Assembly: GCF_009741265.1 (NCBI RefSeq)
Contig: NZ_WOWL01000001.1
Span: 868,001-932,000, forward strand
Reading direction: 5' to 3'
Length of the DNA stretch: 64,000 nucleotides
Source of the DNA: Pseudarthrobacter sp. GA104
GTDB taxonomy: Bacteria > Actinomycetota > Actinomycetes > Actinomycetales > Micrococcaceae
The notes beneath the pieces are model-generated. The model ran no database searches. It saw only the letters and a program-made list of their open reading frames with translations, and had not been told where the DNA came from. The position numbers were made by a program, and so were the translations under genes. Positions 51,576 through 60,423 of the stretch are shown here, piece by piece. The stretch's first letter is position 1; every line of letters starts with the position of its first letter.

Positions 51576-52775
51576 TTAGATGTCGCGGATGGTGCGCAGC
51601 GCGGCTGCAGTGAGAACGCGGATGCCCAGGCCCAGGGCCCGCTCGTCCACGATGTAGTCCCCGCGGTGCAGGTCGTATTCCTCGCCGCCGGGAGTCTTGG
51701 TGCCCAAGCGCATCATGGCTCCGGGAAGTTCCGCAAGGAACCACGCGAAGTCCTCCCCGCCCATGGACTGCGGGGTCAGGACCACGGCGCTTTCCCCGAT
51801 TTCGGCGCGTGCGGCCGCTTCGATGATGGCCGTCTCATGCTCCGAGTTCACTACCGGCGGCACTCCCCTGGTGTGCTCCAGCCGCACGTCCACGCCATAG
51901 GGCGCGGCCACCTGGTGGACCACCTCGTCCAAGAGTTCGCCGGCCTCGTGCCACGCGTCGCGGTCCAGGCACCGCATGGTTCCCGCCATGTAGCCGGTGC
52001 CGGGAATGGCGTTGGGTGCCGAACCCGCGGAGATCTGCCCCCACACCACGGACACCCCGCTGCGGACATCCAGCCGGCGCGAGAGCACCGCGGGCACGCT
52101 CACTGCGATCTGTGCCAGCGCAAAGACCAGTTCTTCCGTCAGGTGCGGCCGGGACGTGTGCCCGCCGCGGCCGGACAGCTCGATCCGGATGGTGTCGGAG
52201 GCTGAGGTGATGGCGCCGATGCGCGTCCCGATCTTGCCCACGTCGATCCGGGGATCACAGTGCAGGGCCAGGATCCTCGGCACGCCGTCCAGGACGCCCT
52301 GCTCGATGCAGGCATGGGCTCCGCCTGGCATGGTTTCCTCAGCCGGCTGGAAGATGATGCGGACAGTGGCGCCGAGCGGCTCGTCCTGGTGCATCCGGTG
52401 CAGCACCAGGGCGATGCCCAGCATGGTGGTGGTGTGGACGTCGTGGCCGCAGGCGTGGGTGACGCCGTGGTTCTTCGAGGCGAACGGCAGGCCGGTCTCC
52501 TCGATGATGGGCAGGGCATCGATGTCACCGCGCAGTGCCGTGGCAATGGGCCCCTCCCCCACGTCCACCGTGAGGCCGGTGCCCTCCAGGCGGCGCGGCG
52601 TGAGGCCGGCAGCTTCAAGCCGCTCGGCGAGCTTGTCCGTGGTGCGGAATTCCTTGAAGGAGAGTTCCGGGTGTGCGTGGAGGTCCCTGCGGAAGTCGAT
52701 CAGTTCCGGCAGGAGCGGCTCGAGCCACGGAGCCACCAGGGCGGTGGGCTCGGCTTCAGTAGTGTAATTGCGCAC
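51576..52775 (-). CDS. M20 family metallopeptidase / amidohydrolase
   Basis: Zinc amidohydrolase of the IAA-amino acid/hippurate hydrolase subfamily, removing acyl groups from amino acids or peptides. The 399-residue protein has metal ligands in HACGHDVHTTTMLG (near 101-114) and in LRGDIDALPIIEETGLPFAS, the catalytic-Glu motif IFQPAEETMPGGA (near 139-151), and the C-terminal SMGGEDFAWFLAELPGAMM with a metal His replaced by Asp/Glu pattern usual in the family. GTG at 52775 has TAGAGT six bases upstream; that box is part of a small inverted repeat (52781-52796), possibly an operator. Confidence 0.88.
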   Translation of the reverse strand: MRNYTTEAEPTALVAPWLEPLLPELIDFRRDLHAHPELSFKEFRTTDKLAERLEAAGLTPRRLEGTGLTVDVGEGPIATALRGDIDALPIIEETGLPFASKNHGVTHACGHDVHTTTMLGIALVLHRMHQDEPLGATVRIIFQPAEETMPGGAHACIEQGVLDGVPRILALHCDPRIDVGKIGTRIGAITSASDTIRIELSGRGGHTSRPHLTEELVFALAQIAVSVPAVLSRRLDVRSGVSVVWGQISAGSAPNAIPGTGYMAGTMRCLDRDAWHEAGELLDEVVHQVAAPYGVDVRLEHTRGVPPVVNSEHETAIIEAAARAEIGESAVVLTPQSMGGEDFAWFLAELPGAMMRLGTKTPGGEEYDLHRGDYIVDERALGLGIRVLTAAALRTIRDI

Positions 52776-52781
52776 TGTTTC

Positions 52782-52787
52782 ACTCTA
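52782..52787 (-). promoter_or_regulatory. -10 box for leaderless M20 gene
   Basis: TAGAGT on the minus strand, six bases before GTG 52775, inside a 6-bp inverted repeat with a 4-base loop (52781-52796). Confidence 0.5.
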
Positions 52788-52831
52788 GCGAGAGTGTCGG
52801 CATTAGCGGCCATCACGGTCGCCGCGTTACA

Positions 52832-53968
52832 TCAGAGGACGTCGGTATCCCCGCTGGCTTTGAGGGCGTCGACGGCGGCCTTGACCCGCTGGGAGTTGGC
52901 CATGGTGGTCACCAGCAGCGCGTCCGGCGTGTCCACGATGACAACATCCTGGATTCCGATCAGGGCGATCACGCGCTTGGTGTCGGTGACCACCACGCCG
53001 CTGGAGTTTTCCGTGAAGACGCGCGCGCCTTCCCCCAGCACAGTGACGTCGTCAACTTCCTTGGCACTGTTGAGCCGGCCCACGGAGGCGAAGTCGCCGA
53101 CGTCGTCCCAGCGGAAGGAGCCAGGCACGACGGCGACGTCCCCGGCTTCGGCGGCAGGCTCGGCCACCGCGTAGTCAATGGCGATCTTCGGCAGGGTGGG
53201 CCAGACGCGGGCGGTGACCTCGTCCCGCTCGGGAGTGTCCCAGGCCCGTGCGATTTCCTGCAGGCCGCCGAACAGTTCGGGCTGGTTGGCTTCCAGGTGC
53301 TTGAGCAGCAGCGCCACGGGCGCCACGAACATGCCGGCGTTCCATACGTAGTTGCCGCTGTCCACGTACTGCTGGGCCACTTGCTCGTCCGGCTTTTCGA
53401 CGAACTCCACCACGTCCTGGGCGCTCGGAGCACCGTCGATGTGAAGGGCCTGGCCGGAGCGGATGTAGCCGAACCCCGTGGACGGGTGGGTGGGCTTGAT
53501 GCCGATGGTCACGATCTTGCCGGCAGCCGCAGTGTGGATTGCCTCGCGGACTGCCTCCTGGAAGAGGTGGTCCGGGCTGATCACCTGGTCCGCAGCGAAG
53601 GAACCCATGATCGTGTCGGGGTCGCGCTCGTGGAGGATCGCGGCGGCAAGGCCGATCGCTGCCGCGGAATCCTTTGGCTCGGACTCGAGGACGAGATCCG
53701 AATCCTCGAGTTCCGGAAGCTGGCGGCACACCGCATCGCGGTGGGCCTTCCCGGTAACCACCAGCACCTTGCTTCCGGCAAGCGGGTGCAGCCGGTCATA
53801 GGTGGCACGCAACAGGGTGCTGCCGGAGCCGGTGAGGTCGTGCAGGAATTTGGGAGCTGCGGCGCGTGACAGGGGCCAGAGGCGGGTCCCCACGCCGCCG
53901 GCCGGGATCACCGCGATGAAGCGGTCAAGGGGTGATGCCGGGCTTGTCACTTTGTCTGTACTCATCAC
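52832..53968 (-). CDS. manC: Mannose-1-phosphate guanylyltransferase
   Basis: Makes GDP-mannose from mannose 1-phosphate and GTP for mannosylated lipids and polysaccharides; works with manA at 1383. The 378-residue protein has the nucleotide-binding signature IPAGGVGTRLWPLSRAAAPKFL (near 20-41, Gly-x-Gly-x-Arg-x-x-P), FAADQVISPD, the substrate-binding HPSTGFGYIRSG and VVEFVEKPD, and SFRWDDVGDFAS. It lacks the C-terminal phosphomannose isomerase domain of bifunctional ManC-type enzymes. Start GTG 53968 or ATG 53965 (adjacent); TAAAGT lies five bases above the GTG, so a leaderless GTG start is plausible. Divergent from sdhC. Confidence 0.92.
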   Translation of the reverse strand: MMSTDKVTSPASPLDRFIAVIPAGGVGTRLWPLSRAAAPKFLHDLTGSGSTLLRATYDRLHPLAGSKVLVVTGKAHRDAVCRQLPELEDSDLVLESEPKDSAAAIGLAAAILHERDPDTIMGSFAADQVISPDHLFQEAVREAIHTAAAGKIVTIGIKPTHPSTGFGYIRSGQALHIDGAPSAQDVVEFVEKPDEQVAQQYVDSGNYVWNAGMFVAPVALLLKHLEANQPELFGGLQEIARAWDTPERDEVTARVWPTLPKIAIDYAVAEPAAEAGDVAVVPGSFRWDDVGDFASVGRLNSAKEVDDVTVLGEGARVFTENSSGVVVTDTKRVIALIGIQDVVIVDTPDALLVTTMANSQRVKAAVDALKASGDTDVL

Positions 53969-54132
53969 CGCCTACTTTAGCGGAACGGGCAATGCACCCT
54001 CCGTCAAGCGGTTCAGGCCCCTGCCGGACGGCAAATTGGCAGCCATGCCCGGCACTGGCCGCGGCGAGTGTGTCCTTTGTCTCAAAATTTCGCGGGATCC
54101 GCGCAACTGCTGGTCACCAAGGAACTCCTAAA

Positions 54133-54161
54133 TTGAATAAGCTGTCAGCGAAGCCTAGATT
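54133..54161 (+). promoter_or_regulatory. sdhCDAB promoter
   Basis: TTGAAT (54133-54138), 17-base spacer, TAGATT (54156-54161), about 80 bases before sdhC. The -10 lies in a GCCTA-GATT-TAGGC inverted repeat (54153-54166), a candidate operator. The rest of the 281-base gap (53969-54249) holds the manC promoter and a leader with no structure I recognise. Confidence 0.6.
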
Positions 54162-54249
54162 TAGGCCTGAGCTACGAGTGCTCTCGCAGCAGGCGTTCCC
54201 CCCGCGTGGATCTCATGCCAGCGCCGCTGTGTTGCAGGGAGGTTTATCA

Positions 54250-54630
54250 GTGCCGACAAAACCAGCTGGCACCTTGTACCGCGGCCGTGAAGGCATGTGG
54301 TCTTGGGTAGGACACCGCATTACCGGTGTAGTGATCTTTTTCTTCTTGTTGGTCCACGTTTTGGACACCTCCTTGGTGCGCGTGTCTCCAGAGGCCTACA
54401 CCACCGTGATCGGTGCCTACAAGAACCCCCTCATGGCCCTGGGTGAGACGGGCCTTGTTGCCGCCATTGTCTTCCACGCCTTCAACGGCCTGCGGATCAT
54501 CGCGGTTGACTTCTGGAAGAAGGGCGCCAAGTACCAGCGGCAGATGCTGTGGGCAGTCCTTGCACTCTGGCTTGTCACCATGGTCGCCTTCTCCATCCGC
54601 CACCTGTCCCTCGCCCTCGGAGGTCACTAA
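54250..54630 (+). CDS. sdhC: Succinate dehydrogenase, cytochrome b556 subunit
   Basis: Membrane anchor subunit binding heme b and quinone in complex II. 126 residues with three helices: SWVGHRITGVVIFFFLLVHVLDTSLV (near 17-42, with the Ser and His of the heme/quinone site), LGETGLVAAIVFHAFNGLRIIAVDFW (second heme-ligand His region), and LWAVLALWLVTMVAFSIRHL. GTG at 54250 is set by GGGAGG seven bases upstream; the ORF upstream is just intergenic sequence. First gene of sdhCDAB, driven by the promoter at 54133-54161. Confidence 0.94.
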   Translation: MPTKPAGTLYRGREGMWSWVGHRITGVVIFFFLLVHVLDTSLVRVSPEAYTTVIGAYKNPLMALGETGLVAAIVFHAFNGLRIIAVDFWKKGAKYQRQMLWAVLALWLVTMVAFSIRHLSLALGGH

Positions 54631-54633
54631 GCC

Positions 54634-55095
54634 ATGAGTGCAACAATCGAAAGTCCGCGCAGCGGGCGGATCGCCCCGCAGTACCGCCGTCACGGCGGGA
54701 GCAAGGGCAACTTCGAGATGCTCGCATGGCTCTTCATGCGGCTCTCCGGCGTGGTCCTTGTGGTCCTGATCTTCGGGCACCTCTTTGTGAACCTCCTGGT
54801 GGGCGAGGGCATCCACGCCATCGACTTCGGTTTTGTGGCCGGCAAGTGGGCCGACCCGTTCTGGCAGTTCTGGGACCTCGCCATGCTGTGGCTGGCCATG
54901 CTGCACGGAACCAACGGCGTCCGCACCATCATTAACGACTACGCCGAAAAGGACTCAACCCGCCGCTGGCTGAAGACGGTCCTCTACTCGGCCACCGTCG
55001 TCATCATCGTCCTGGGCACCCTGGTGATCTTCACCTTCGACCCTTGCCCCGTCGTCGACGGCGTGCCCCTGCCTGGCGGATTCTGCCCTGCCTAG
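54634..55095 (+). CDS. sdhD: Succinate dehydrogenase, hydrophobic membrane anchor subunit
   Basis: Second membrane anchor of complex II, 153 residues, three helices. NFEMLAWLFMRLSGVVLVVLIFGHLFVNLLVG begins the fold with the Arg-Ser and His of the quinone/heme site, WDLAMLWLAMLHGTNGVRTIINDYAE carries the second His/Asn pattern, and the last helix VVIIVLGTLVIFTF precedes a short outer tail with two cysteines. ATG at 54634 follows the sdhC stop by three bases (coupled). A terminator-like hairpin lies between it and sdhA. Confidence 0.93.
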   Translation: MSATIESPRSGRIAPQYRRHGGSKGNFEMLAWLFMRLSGVVLVVLIFGHLFVNLLVGEGIHAIDFGFVAGKWADPFWQFWDLAMLWLAMLHGTNGVRTIINDYAEKDSTRRWLKTVLYSATVVIIVLGTLVIFTFDPCPVVDGVPLPGGFCPA

Positions 55096-55110
55096 CACCG
55101 GCACCGCCCC

Positions 55111-55143
55111 GGGCCCGCGGGTACAACCGCGGGCCCTGTTTTG
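55111..55143 (+). terminator. Terminator-like hairpin inside the sdh operon
   Basis: Perfect 10-bp GC stem (55111-55120 with 55127-55136), 6-base loop, then TGTTTTG. It stands between sdhD and sdhA, which are expected to be cotranscribed; partial attenuation is possible. Confidence 0.65.
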
Positions 55144-55203
55144 CGGCGCAGGCCACGCCGGCCCGTTGTTTTATAGCGAATTTTGAGAGAAAGAGCATCT
55201 GGT

Positions 55204-57003
55204 ATGCAGGTCCATAAGTACGACGTCGTCATCGTCGGTGCCGGTGGCGCTGGCATGCGCGCCGCGATCGAATCAGGTCAGCGCGCGCGCACAGCAGTAC
55301 TGACCAAGCTCTACCCCACCCGCTCGCACACCGGTGCGGCGCAGGGTGGCATGTGTGCGGCCCTTGCCAACGTCGAAGAAGACAACTGGGAATGGCACAC
55401 GTTCGACACCATTAAGGGCGGCGACTACCTGGTTGACCAGGACGCCGCTGAGGTCATGGCGAAGGAAGCCATCGACGCCGTGCTTGACCTCGAAAAGATG
55501 GGCCTGCCGTTCAACCGCACGCCCGAAGGCCGGATTGACCAGCGCCGGTTCGGCGGGCACACCCGCGACCACGGCAAGGCCCCTGTCCGCCGCGCCTGCT
55601 ACGCCGCGGACCGCACCGGCCACATGATCCTGCAGACCCTCTACCAGAACTGCGTCAAGCACAACGTTGAGTTCTACAACGAGTACTACGTCCTGGACCT
55701 GCTGACGGTCGAAGAGGATGCTGTCCGCGCGGACGGTACGCCCTACAAGCAGAAGCGCGTTGCCGGCGTCGTCTCCTACGACCTCGCCTCGGGCGAACTG
55801 CACGTCTTCCAGGCCAAGTCCGTGGTGTTCGCCTCCGGCGGCGCAGGCAAGGTCTTCAAGACCACCTCCAACGCGCATACCCTGACCGGCGACGGCATGG
55901 GCATCGCCTTCCGCCGCGGCATCCCCCTGGAGGACATGGAGTTCTTCCAGTTCCACCCGACCGGCCTGGCCGGCCTGGGCATCCTCCTTTCCGAGGCTGC
56001 CCGCGGTGAGGGTGCCATCCTGCGCAACTCCGAGGGTGAGCGCTTCATGGAGCGTTACGCCCCCACCATCAAGGACCTGGCGCCCCGCGACATCGTGGCA
56101 CGCTCCATGGCCAACGAGGTCCGCGAGGGCCGAGGCTGCGGCCCGAACAAGGACTACGTCCTCCTGGACCTTACGCACCTCGAGCCCGCGCACATCGATG
56201 CCAAGCTCCCGGACATCACCGAGTTCGCCCGCACTTACCTGGGTGTGGAGCCGTACACGGAGCCCGTCCCCGTGTTCCCCACCGCGCACTACGCCATGGG
56301 CGGCATTCCCACCAACATCACCACCGAGGTCCTGCAGGACAACGACACCGTGGTCCCGGGCCTGTACGCAGCCGGCGAAGTTGCGTGCGTGTCCGTTCAC
56401 GGCTCCAACCGCCTCGGCACCAACTCGCTGCTGGACATCAATGTGTTCGGCAAGCGTGCCGGCATCGCCGCGGCAGAATACGCCAAGACGGCTGACTTCG
56501 TGGAACTGCCCGAGAACCCGCTGGCGTACACCACCGAACTGCTGGATATAGCCCGCAACGGCAGCGGTGACGAGAAGGTGGCTGTGATCCGCAAGGAACT
56601 CCAGGACACCATGGACGCCAACATGCAGGTGTTCCGCACGGCGGAGACGCTGAACCAGGTCCTCCGCGACATCGCTTCCTTCGAGGAGCGGTACAGGCGC
56701 ATCAACGTCCAGGACAAGGGCAAGCGCTTCAACCTGGACCTGCTTGAGGCCGTTGAGCTCGGCTTCCTGCTGGAACTGGCCAAGGTCATGACCGTGGCCG
56801 CCCTGCACCGTGAGGAATCCCGGGGCGGACACTTCCGCGAGGACTTCCCCGAGCGTGACGACGAGAAATTCATGAAGCACTCCATGGCGTACAAGGATGA
56901 CCACGCGCCGGCGGACGGATCGGCTGAGTCAATTGCCGGCATCCGCCTGGCCACCAAGCCGGTCGTCTTTACCCGCTACGAGCCGATGGTGAGGAAGTAC
57001 TAA
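55204..57003 (+). CDS. sdhA: Succinate dehydrogenase flavoprotein subunit
   Basis: Catalytic subunit with covalent FAD, oxidising succinate to fumarate on the cytoplasmic side. The 599-residue protein has the FAD dinucleotide fold VVIVGAGGAGMRAAIE (near 8-23), the flavinylated-His motif RSHTGAAQGGMCAAL (near 40-54), VFASGGAGKVF, the substrate-site block FFQFHPTGLAGLGILLSEAARGEGA, and the C-terminal catalytic HRLGTNSLLDINVFGKRAG-like stretch (SNRLGTNSLLD). ATG at 55204 is used; a TTG at 55183 would add seven residues. sdhB starts two bases past its stop. Confidence 0.96.
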   Translation: MQVHKYDVVIVGAGGAGMRAAIESGQRARTAVLTKLYPTRSHTGAAQGGMCAALANVEEDNWEWHTFDTIKGGDYLVDQDAAEVMAKEAIDAVLDLEKMGLPFNRTPEGRIDQRRFGGHTRDHGKAPVRRACYAADRTGHMILQTLYQNCVKHNVEFYNEYYVLDLLTVEEDAVRADGTPYKQKRVAGVVSYDLASGELHVFQAKSVVFASGGAGKVFKTTSNAHTLTGDGMGIAFRRGIPLEDMEFFQFHPTGLAGLGILLSEAARGEGAILRNSEGERFMERYAPTIKDLAPRDIVARSMANEVREGRGCGPNKDYVLLDLTHLEPAHIDAKLPDITEFARTYLGVEPYTEPVPVFPTAHYAMGGIPTNITTEVLQDNDTVVPGLYAAGEVACVSVHGSNRLGTNSLLDINVFGKRAGIAAAEYAKTADFVELPENPLAYTTELLDIARNGSGDEKVAVIRKELQDTMDANMQVFRTAETLNQVLRDIASFEERYRRINVQDKGKRFNLDLLEAVELGFLLELAKVMTVAALHREESRGGHFREDFPERDDEKFMKHSMAYKDDHAPADGSAESIAGIRLATKPVVFTRYEPMVRKY

Positions 57004-57005
57004 AG

Positions 57006-57788
57006 ATGACCGCTGAAATCGCTGAGCCAGCCTCAAAGATTGAACTGCCTGCCGGCGTCGGCGGTGGCGGCGAGATCCCCACGTTCGATGTGCACCTGCG
57101 CGTCCGGCGGTACAACCCGGAGGTTTCCGAGGAAGCCACGTGGGACGATTTCCACCTGACCATGTACGGCACGGACCGTGTCCTGGACGCCCTGCACAAG
57201 GTCAAGTGGGAAACGGACGGCACGCTGTCCTTCCGCCGCTCCTGCGCCCACGGTGTGTGCGGCTCCGATGCCATGCGCATCAACGGCCGCAACCGCCTGG
57301 CCTGCAAGACGCTCCTCAAGGACCTGGACACGTCCAAGCCCATCACGGTGGAGCCCATCAAGGGCCTGCCGGTGGAAAAGGACCTCATCGTGGACATGGA
57401 GCCCTTCTTCCAGTCGTACCGCGAAGTCATGCCCTTCCTGATCAACAAGGGCCACGAGCCCACCCGGGAACGCCTCCAGTCCGCCGAGGACCGTGAGCGC
57501 TTTGACGACACCACCAAGTGCATCCTCTGCGCCGCGTGCACGTCCTCCTGCCCCGTGTTCTGGACCGACGGGCAGTACTTCGGCCCCGCCGCGATCGTCA
57601 ACGCACACCGCTTCATCTTCGATTCCCGCGATGATGCCGGCGACATGCGCCTGGAGATCCTCAACGACAAGGAAGGCGTGTGGCGCTGCCGCACCACCTT
57701 CAACTGCTCGGAGGCATGCCCCCGCGGCATCCAGGTGACCCAGGCAATCGCCGAGGTCAAGCAGGCCATCCTGGCCCGCAAGATCTGA
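57006..57788 (+). CDS. sdhB: Succinate dehydrogenase iron-sulfur subunit
   Basis: Carries electrons from FAD to quinone through three Fe-S clusters. In 260 residues: plant-type [2Fe-2S] ligands in RRSCAHGVCGSDAMRING plus Cys in RNRLACKTLL, [4Fe-4S] ligands in CILCAACTSSCPVFW, and [3Fe-4S]/[4Fe-4S] ligands in TTFNCSEACPRGIQVTQAI. ATG at 57006 lies two bases past sdhA. The N-terminus has a 19-residue lead before the 2Fe-2S domain. A long hairpin ends the operon. Confidence 0.97.
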   Translation: MTAEIAEPASKIELPAGVGGGGEIPTFDVHLRVRRYNPEVSEEATWDDFHLTMYGTDRVLDALHKVKWETDGTLSFRRSCAHGVCGSDAMRINGRNRLACKTLLKDLDTSKPITVEPIKGLPVEKDLIVDMEPFFQSYREVMPFLINKGHEPTRERLQSAEDRERFDDTTKCILCAACTSSCPVFWTDGQYFGPAAIVNAHRFIFDSRDDAGDMRLEILNDKEGVWRCRTTFNCSEACPRGIQVTQAIAEVKQAILARKI

Positions 57789-57803
57789 CAAAGAATTTAG
57801 CTG

Positions 57804-57844
57804 ACGACGGCGCCGTCCCCCACTTAGGGGGAGGGCGCCGTCGT
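57804..57844 (+). terminator. Terminator after sdhB
   Basis: 11-bp outer stem (57804-57814 with 57834-57844) plus an inner 5-bp C/G stem (57817-57821 with 57827-57831) with loop ACTTA, followed by TGTTTA. Confidence 0.85.
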
Positions 57845-57882
57845 TGTTTACAGGTTTAGACGCACAGCAGAAAGGGGACGCG

Positions 57883-58653
57883 GTGTCCCGCTCCGAAAAA
57901 GTAAGCTTTGAAGGCTCAACCGGCGAGATGCTCTCGGGAATCATCGACGTTCCGGAGGGGCCCGTCAAGGGTTGGGGAGTGTTCTCCCACGGTTTCACGC
58001 TGGGAAAGGACAGCCCGTCCGCGTCCCGGATGTGCAAGGCACTGGCGGACAGCGGGGTTGGCATGCTCCGGTTCGACAACCTTGGCCTGGGCGGCTCCGC
58101 GGGAGAATGGTCCGCCGGCTCCTTCAGCCACAAGGTGGCGGACACTGTGAAGGCCGCGGAGTTCATGCGCAGCGAAGGGAAGCCGATTTCCCTGTTGGTG
58201 GGCCATTCCTTCGGCGGCGCCGCGGTCCTGGCGGCGGCCCGGGAAATTCCAGAGCTCGACGCCGTCGCTACCGTGGGTGCGCCGTTTTCACCGAAGCACG
58301 TGGCACATGTCTTCGACGCGGCTTTGGACAAGATCCTGAGTGAAGGCAGCGCCGAAGTGGACCTCGGCGGAAAGCGGGTGGAGATCCGCAAGCACTTCGT
58401 GGAAGACCTGGAGAATGCCGACCTGACGGACTGCATCAAACAGCTTCACAAGCCGCTGATGGTGCTCCACTCCCCCACGGACAACACCGTGGGAATCGAA
58501 AATGCCAGCACCATCTTCCAGACGGCCCGGCATCCAAGGAACTTTGTGTCGCTCGAAGGCAGCGACCACCTGCTGACCGGCAAAGGCCAGGCAGCCAGGG
58601 CCGCGCGCATCATTGCTGCCTGGGCCGACCAGTACCTCGACGCCGGGCAGTAG
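57883..58653 (+). CDS. Alpha/beta hydrolase
   Basis: 256-residue serine hydrolase of unknown substrate. The nucleophile elbow is LLVGHSFGGAAVL (Ser near 107), with the oxyanion-type GVFSHGFTLGKDS near the N-terminus, an acid in HSPTDNTVGIENA and the catalytic His in LEGSDHLLTG near 231. It closely resembles the hydrolase half of proteins in which this domain is fused to OsmC; here no OsmC domain follows. GTG at 57883 is chosen because AAAGGGG lies about six bases upstream. Convergent with the YihY gene, whose end overlaps its 3' end by 44 bases. Confidence 0.86.
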   Translation: MSRSEKVSFEGSTGEMLSGIIDVPEGPVKGWGVFSHGFTLGKDSPSASRMCKALADSGVGMLRFDNLGLGGSAGEWSAGSFSHKVADTVKAAEFMRSEGKPISLLVGHSFGGAAVLAAAREIPELDAVATVGAPFSPKHVAHVFDAALDKILSEGSAEVDLGGKRVEIRKHFVEDLENADLTDCIKQLHKPLMVLHSPTDNTVGIENASTIFQTARHPRNFVSLEGSDHLLTGKGQAARAARIIAAWADQYLDAGQ

Positions 58654-59743
58654 CCGGGAAGCCCGCATCAGGATGCACGGGCACCTTCCCGGGCTGCACC
58701 TGGCGGGCACCCCACGTGCCCTTGTCATGGCCGGCGGAGGTGCCGTGCAGGTCCGCCTCCCGAATCGCGGCCCAGCCGGCTGAGACCAGGTAGACCTGGC
58801 TCACCAGGTTGAACCAGATCAGCAGGCCGATGATGATCGCGAACGGCGCCAGGATGGGATTGCGCCCTGCCCCGGCCAGCAGTTCGGTGCTGAAGATCTG
58901 CAATGTGGTGGTGCCCAGTGCCGCCAGGATGGTGCCTTCCAGCAGGGCCCGGCGCTCCAGCTTCAGGCTCCCCGCGAGCCGGAACATGATGAGCGCGGTA
59001 GCCCAGTTCAGGACCAGCGGGACAGCGATCTTGATCGACGTGGTCAGCGGACCGGCAACAGCATCATCGAGCCGCAGGAAGTCGGAAACCCAGCCGGCGG
59101 CGGTTCCAAACACCAGGGAAGCTCCGGCGCTGATCACCAGGGCCACGCCCAGTAGCAGCAACGTGCCTGCATCCCGGAGTTTCATGAGTATGGGGTTGAC
59201 CAGCAGCGGTGGCAGCTCCAGCACGCCGCGCAGCCCGTCCCGGAGGCCGGCGATCCAGCCCAGGGACGTGATGACCGTGACCACGGCACCGATCAGCGCC
59301 GTCCAGCCGAGACCGTCCGGGTTCAGCAGGTCCTGGGGGTCAACCAGGCCATTGCCCCCGTTTAGCTTCAAGAGTCCCGGCGCGCTTTGGGCGACGCTGC
59401 TGATGATCGTGTCCAGGAGTGCCGGCTGTCCGCGCAGGACCAGGCCGGCAATGGAGAAGCCGGTGGTGAGGAGGCCGGTGATGGAGAAGAACATGTTGAA
59501 GCCGATGCCGGCGCTCATCAGCGGGCCGTGCTGAAGTGTGTAGTGCCGGAAGGCGCGCATGGGACGAAGGGCGTTAAGGCGGGCCAGAAGCCACTGGACC
59601 ATGGCCATCAGGCCTGCCAGGGGCCCGTTGCCGGCCCTCCGTGCCTTGTTCCACGCCATCTGCTTCTGGATGACCGCGAGCTTCAGGTGGGCGTGGTCTG
59701 TGGGAAGGGGCTGCCGTTCGGGCTGCCTCGCCTGGTGCCGCAA
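58610..59743 (-). CDS. YihY/BrkB family inner-membrane protein
   Basis: Polytopic protein (about 377 residues) of the YihY/BrkB family; the old label as ribonuclease BN is wrong and the true role is unclear. After a polar N-terminus come six hydrophobic segments with the family patterns MSAGIGFNMFFSITGLLTTGFSIAG, LGWIAGLRDGLRGVLELP, VPLVLNWATALIMFRLAGS and LLAGAGRNPILAPFAIIIGLLIWFNLVSQVYLVSAGWAA. A basic tail follows. The start is uncertain: TTG at 59743 or ATG at 59659. The 3' end overlaps the convergent hydrolase gene by 44 bases. Follows the 2'-5' ligase family gene. Confidence 0.82.
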   Translation of the reverse strand: MRHQARQPERQPLPTDHAHLKLAVIQKQMAWNKARRAGNGPLAGLMAMVQWLLARLNALRPMRAFRHYTLQHGPLMSAGIGFNMFFSITGLLTTGFSIAGLVLRGQPALLDTIISSVAQSAPGLLKLNGGNGLVDPQDLLNPDGLGWTALIGAVVTVITSLGWIAGLRDGLRGVLELPPLLVNPILMKLRDAGTLLLLGVALVISAGASLVFGTAAGWVSDFLRLDDAVAGPLTTSIKIAVPLVLNWATALIMFRLAGSLKLERRALLEGTILAALGTTTLQIFSTELLAGAGRNPILAPFAIIIGLLIWFNLVSQVYLVSAGWAAIREADLHGTSAGHDKGTWGARQVQPGKVPVHPDAGFPATARRRGTGRPRQQ

Positions 59744-59756
59744 CGGGGTCCGTGAG

Positions 59757-60419
59757 TCAGGCGCCGCCGTCGTTGTCAGTTTGGGTCCCAAAGTCCAGCT
59801 CTTCCCGTAGCTGCCAGATGCCGTTGGCATCGTGCTCGTAAAGTCCCATGCTAACCACGGGGAAGGTGGCTCTGTAGTTCCGCAGCACCGTTTCGGCTTC
59901 GTCGAGGCTTTCCGGGGCCACATCATGGGCGATGGTGACGTGCGGGTGGTAGGCAAACGGCAACTCGCGGTGCAGGGGACCCTGCTGGAGCTTTTCGTGC
60001 AGGTCGACGCAGTCTTCGAAGCCGTCCTCAACGTTGATGAACACCACCGGCGAGACCGGACGGAAAGTTCCCGTTCCCGCGATGGTGACGGTGAAGGGCC
60101 GCTGCCGGCGGGCGACGTCCCTCACGTGCTCGCGGGTGGCCTCCCAATCCTTCGTAGGGGTAGTGGTCACCAGGGTGATGTGGGCCGGAACCACGTCCGC
60201 GAGGGGATCACCGAAGGACGCCCGCCAACGCTGCAGCTCCGCCGCGATGTCGGCCGGAAAGCCAAGGATGACGCCGACGCTGATGTCCTCCGTCCGGGAT
60301 GGGCGGGCATGCGGCGCAACGCGACGATCTGCTGGGTCTCCGTGGGGGTTGGCTGCTGTCCCCGCCGTCCGGCGGGGGGAACGGGTGCCTTCCCTAGCGG
60401 TGACTTTGCTGGAGGACAT
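59757..60419 (-). CDS. 2'-5' RNA ligase family protein
   Basis: 2H phosphoesterase superfamily member (220 residues) that may act on cyclic phosphodiester or RNA ends; the substrate is unknown. Both catalytic His-x-Thr motifs are present: AHITLVTTTP (near 80) and PHVTIAHDVA (near 162). The N-terminal about 45 residues are a basic, low-complexity extension without conservation. ATG at 60419 lies four bases after the trpS stop (coupled). Confidence 0.84.
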   Translation of the reverse strand: MSSSKVTAREGTRSPRRTAGTAANPHGDPADRRVAPHARPSRTEDISVGVILGFPADIAAELQRWRASFGDPLADVVPAHITLVTTTPTKDWEATREHVRDVARRQRPFTVTIAGTGTFRPVSPVVFINVEDGFEDCVDLHEKLQQGPLHRELPFAYHPHVTIAHDVAPESLDEAETVLRNYRATFPVVSMGLYEHDANGIWQLREELDFGTQTDNDGGA

Positions 60420-60423
60420 AGCG

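Noticed and set aside
58610..59743. Ribonuclease BN annotation for the YihY/BrkB protein
   Set aside because: That label was a historic misassignment; the sequence is a polytopic membrane protein with no nuclease motif.
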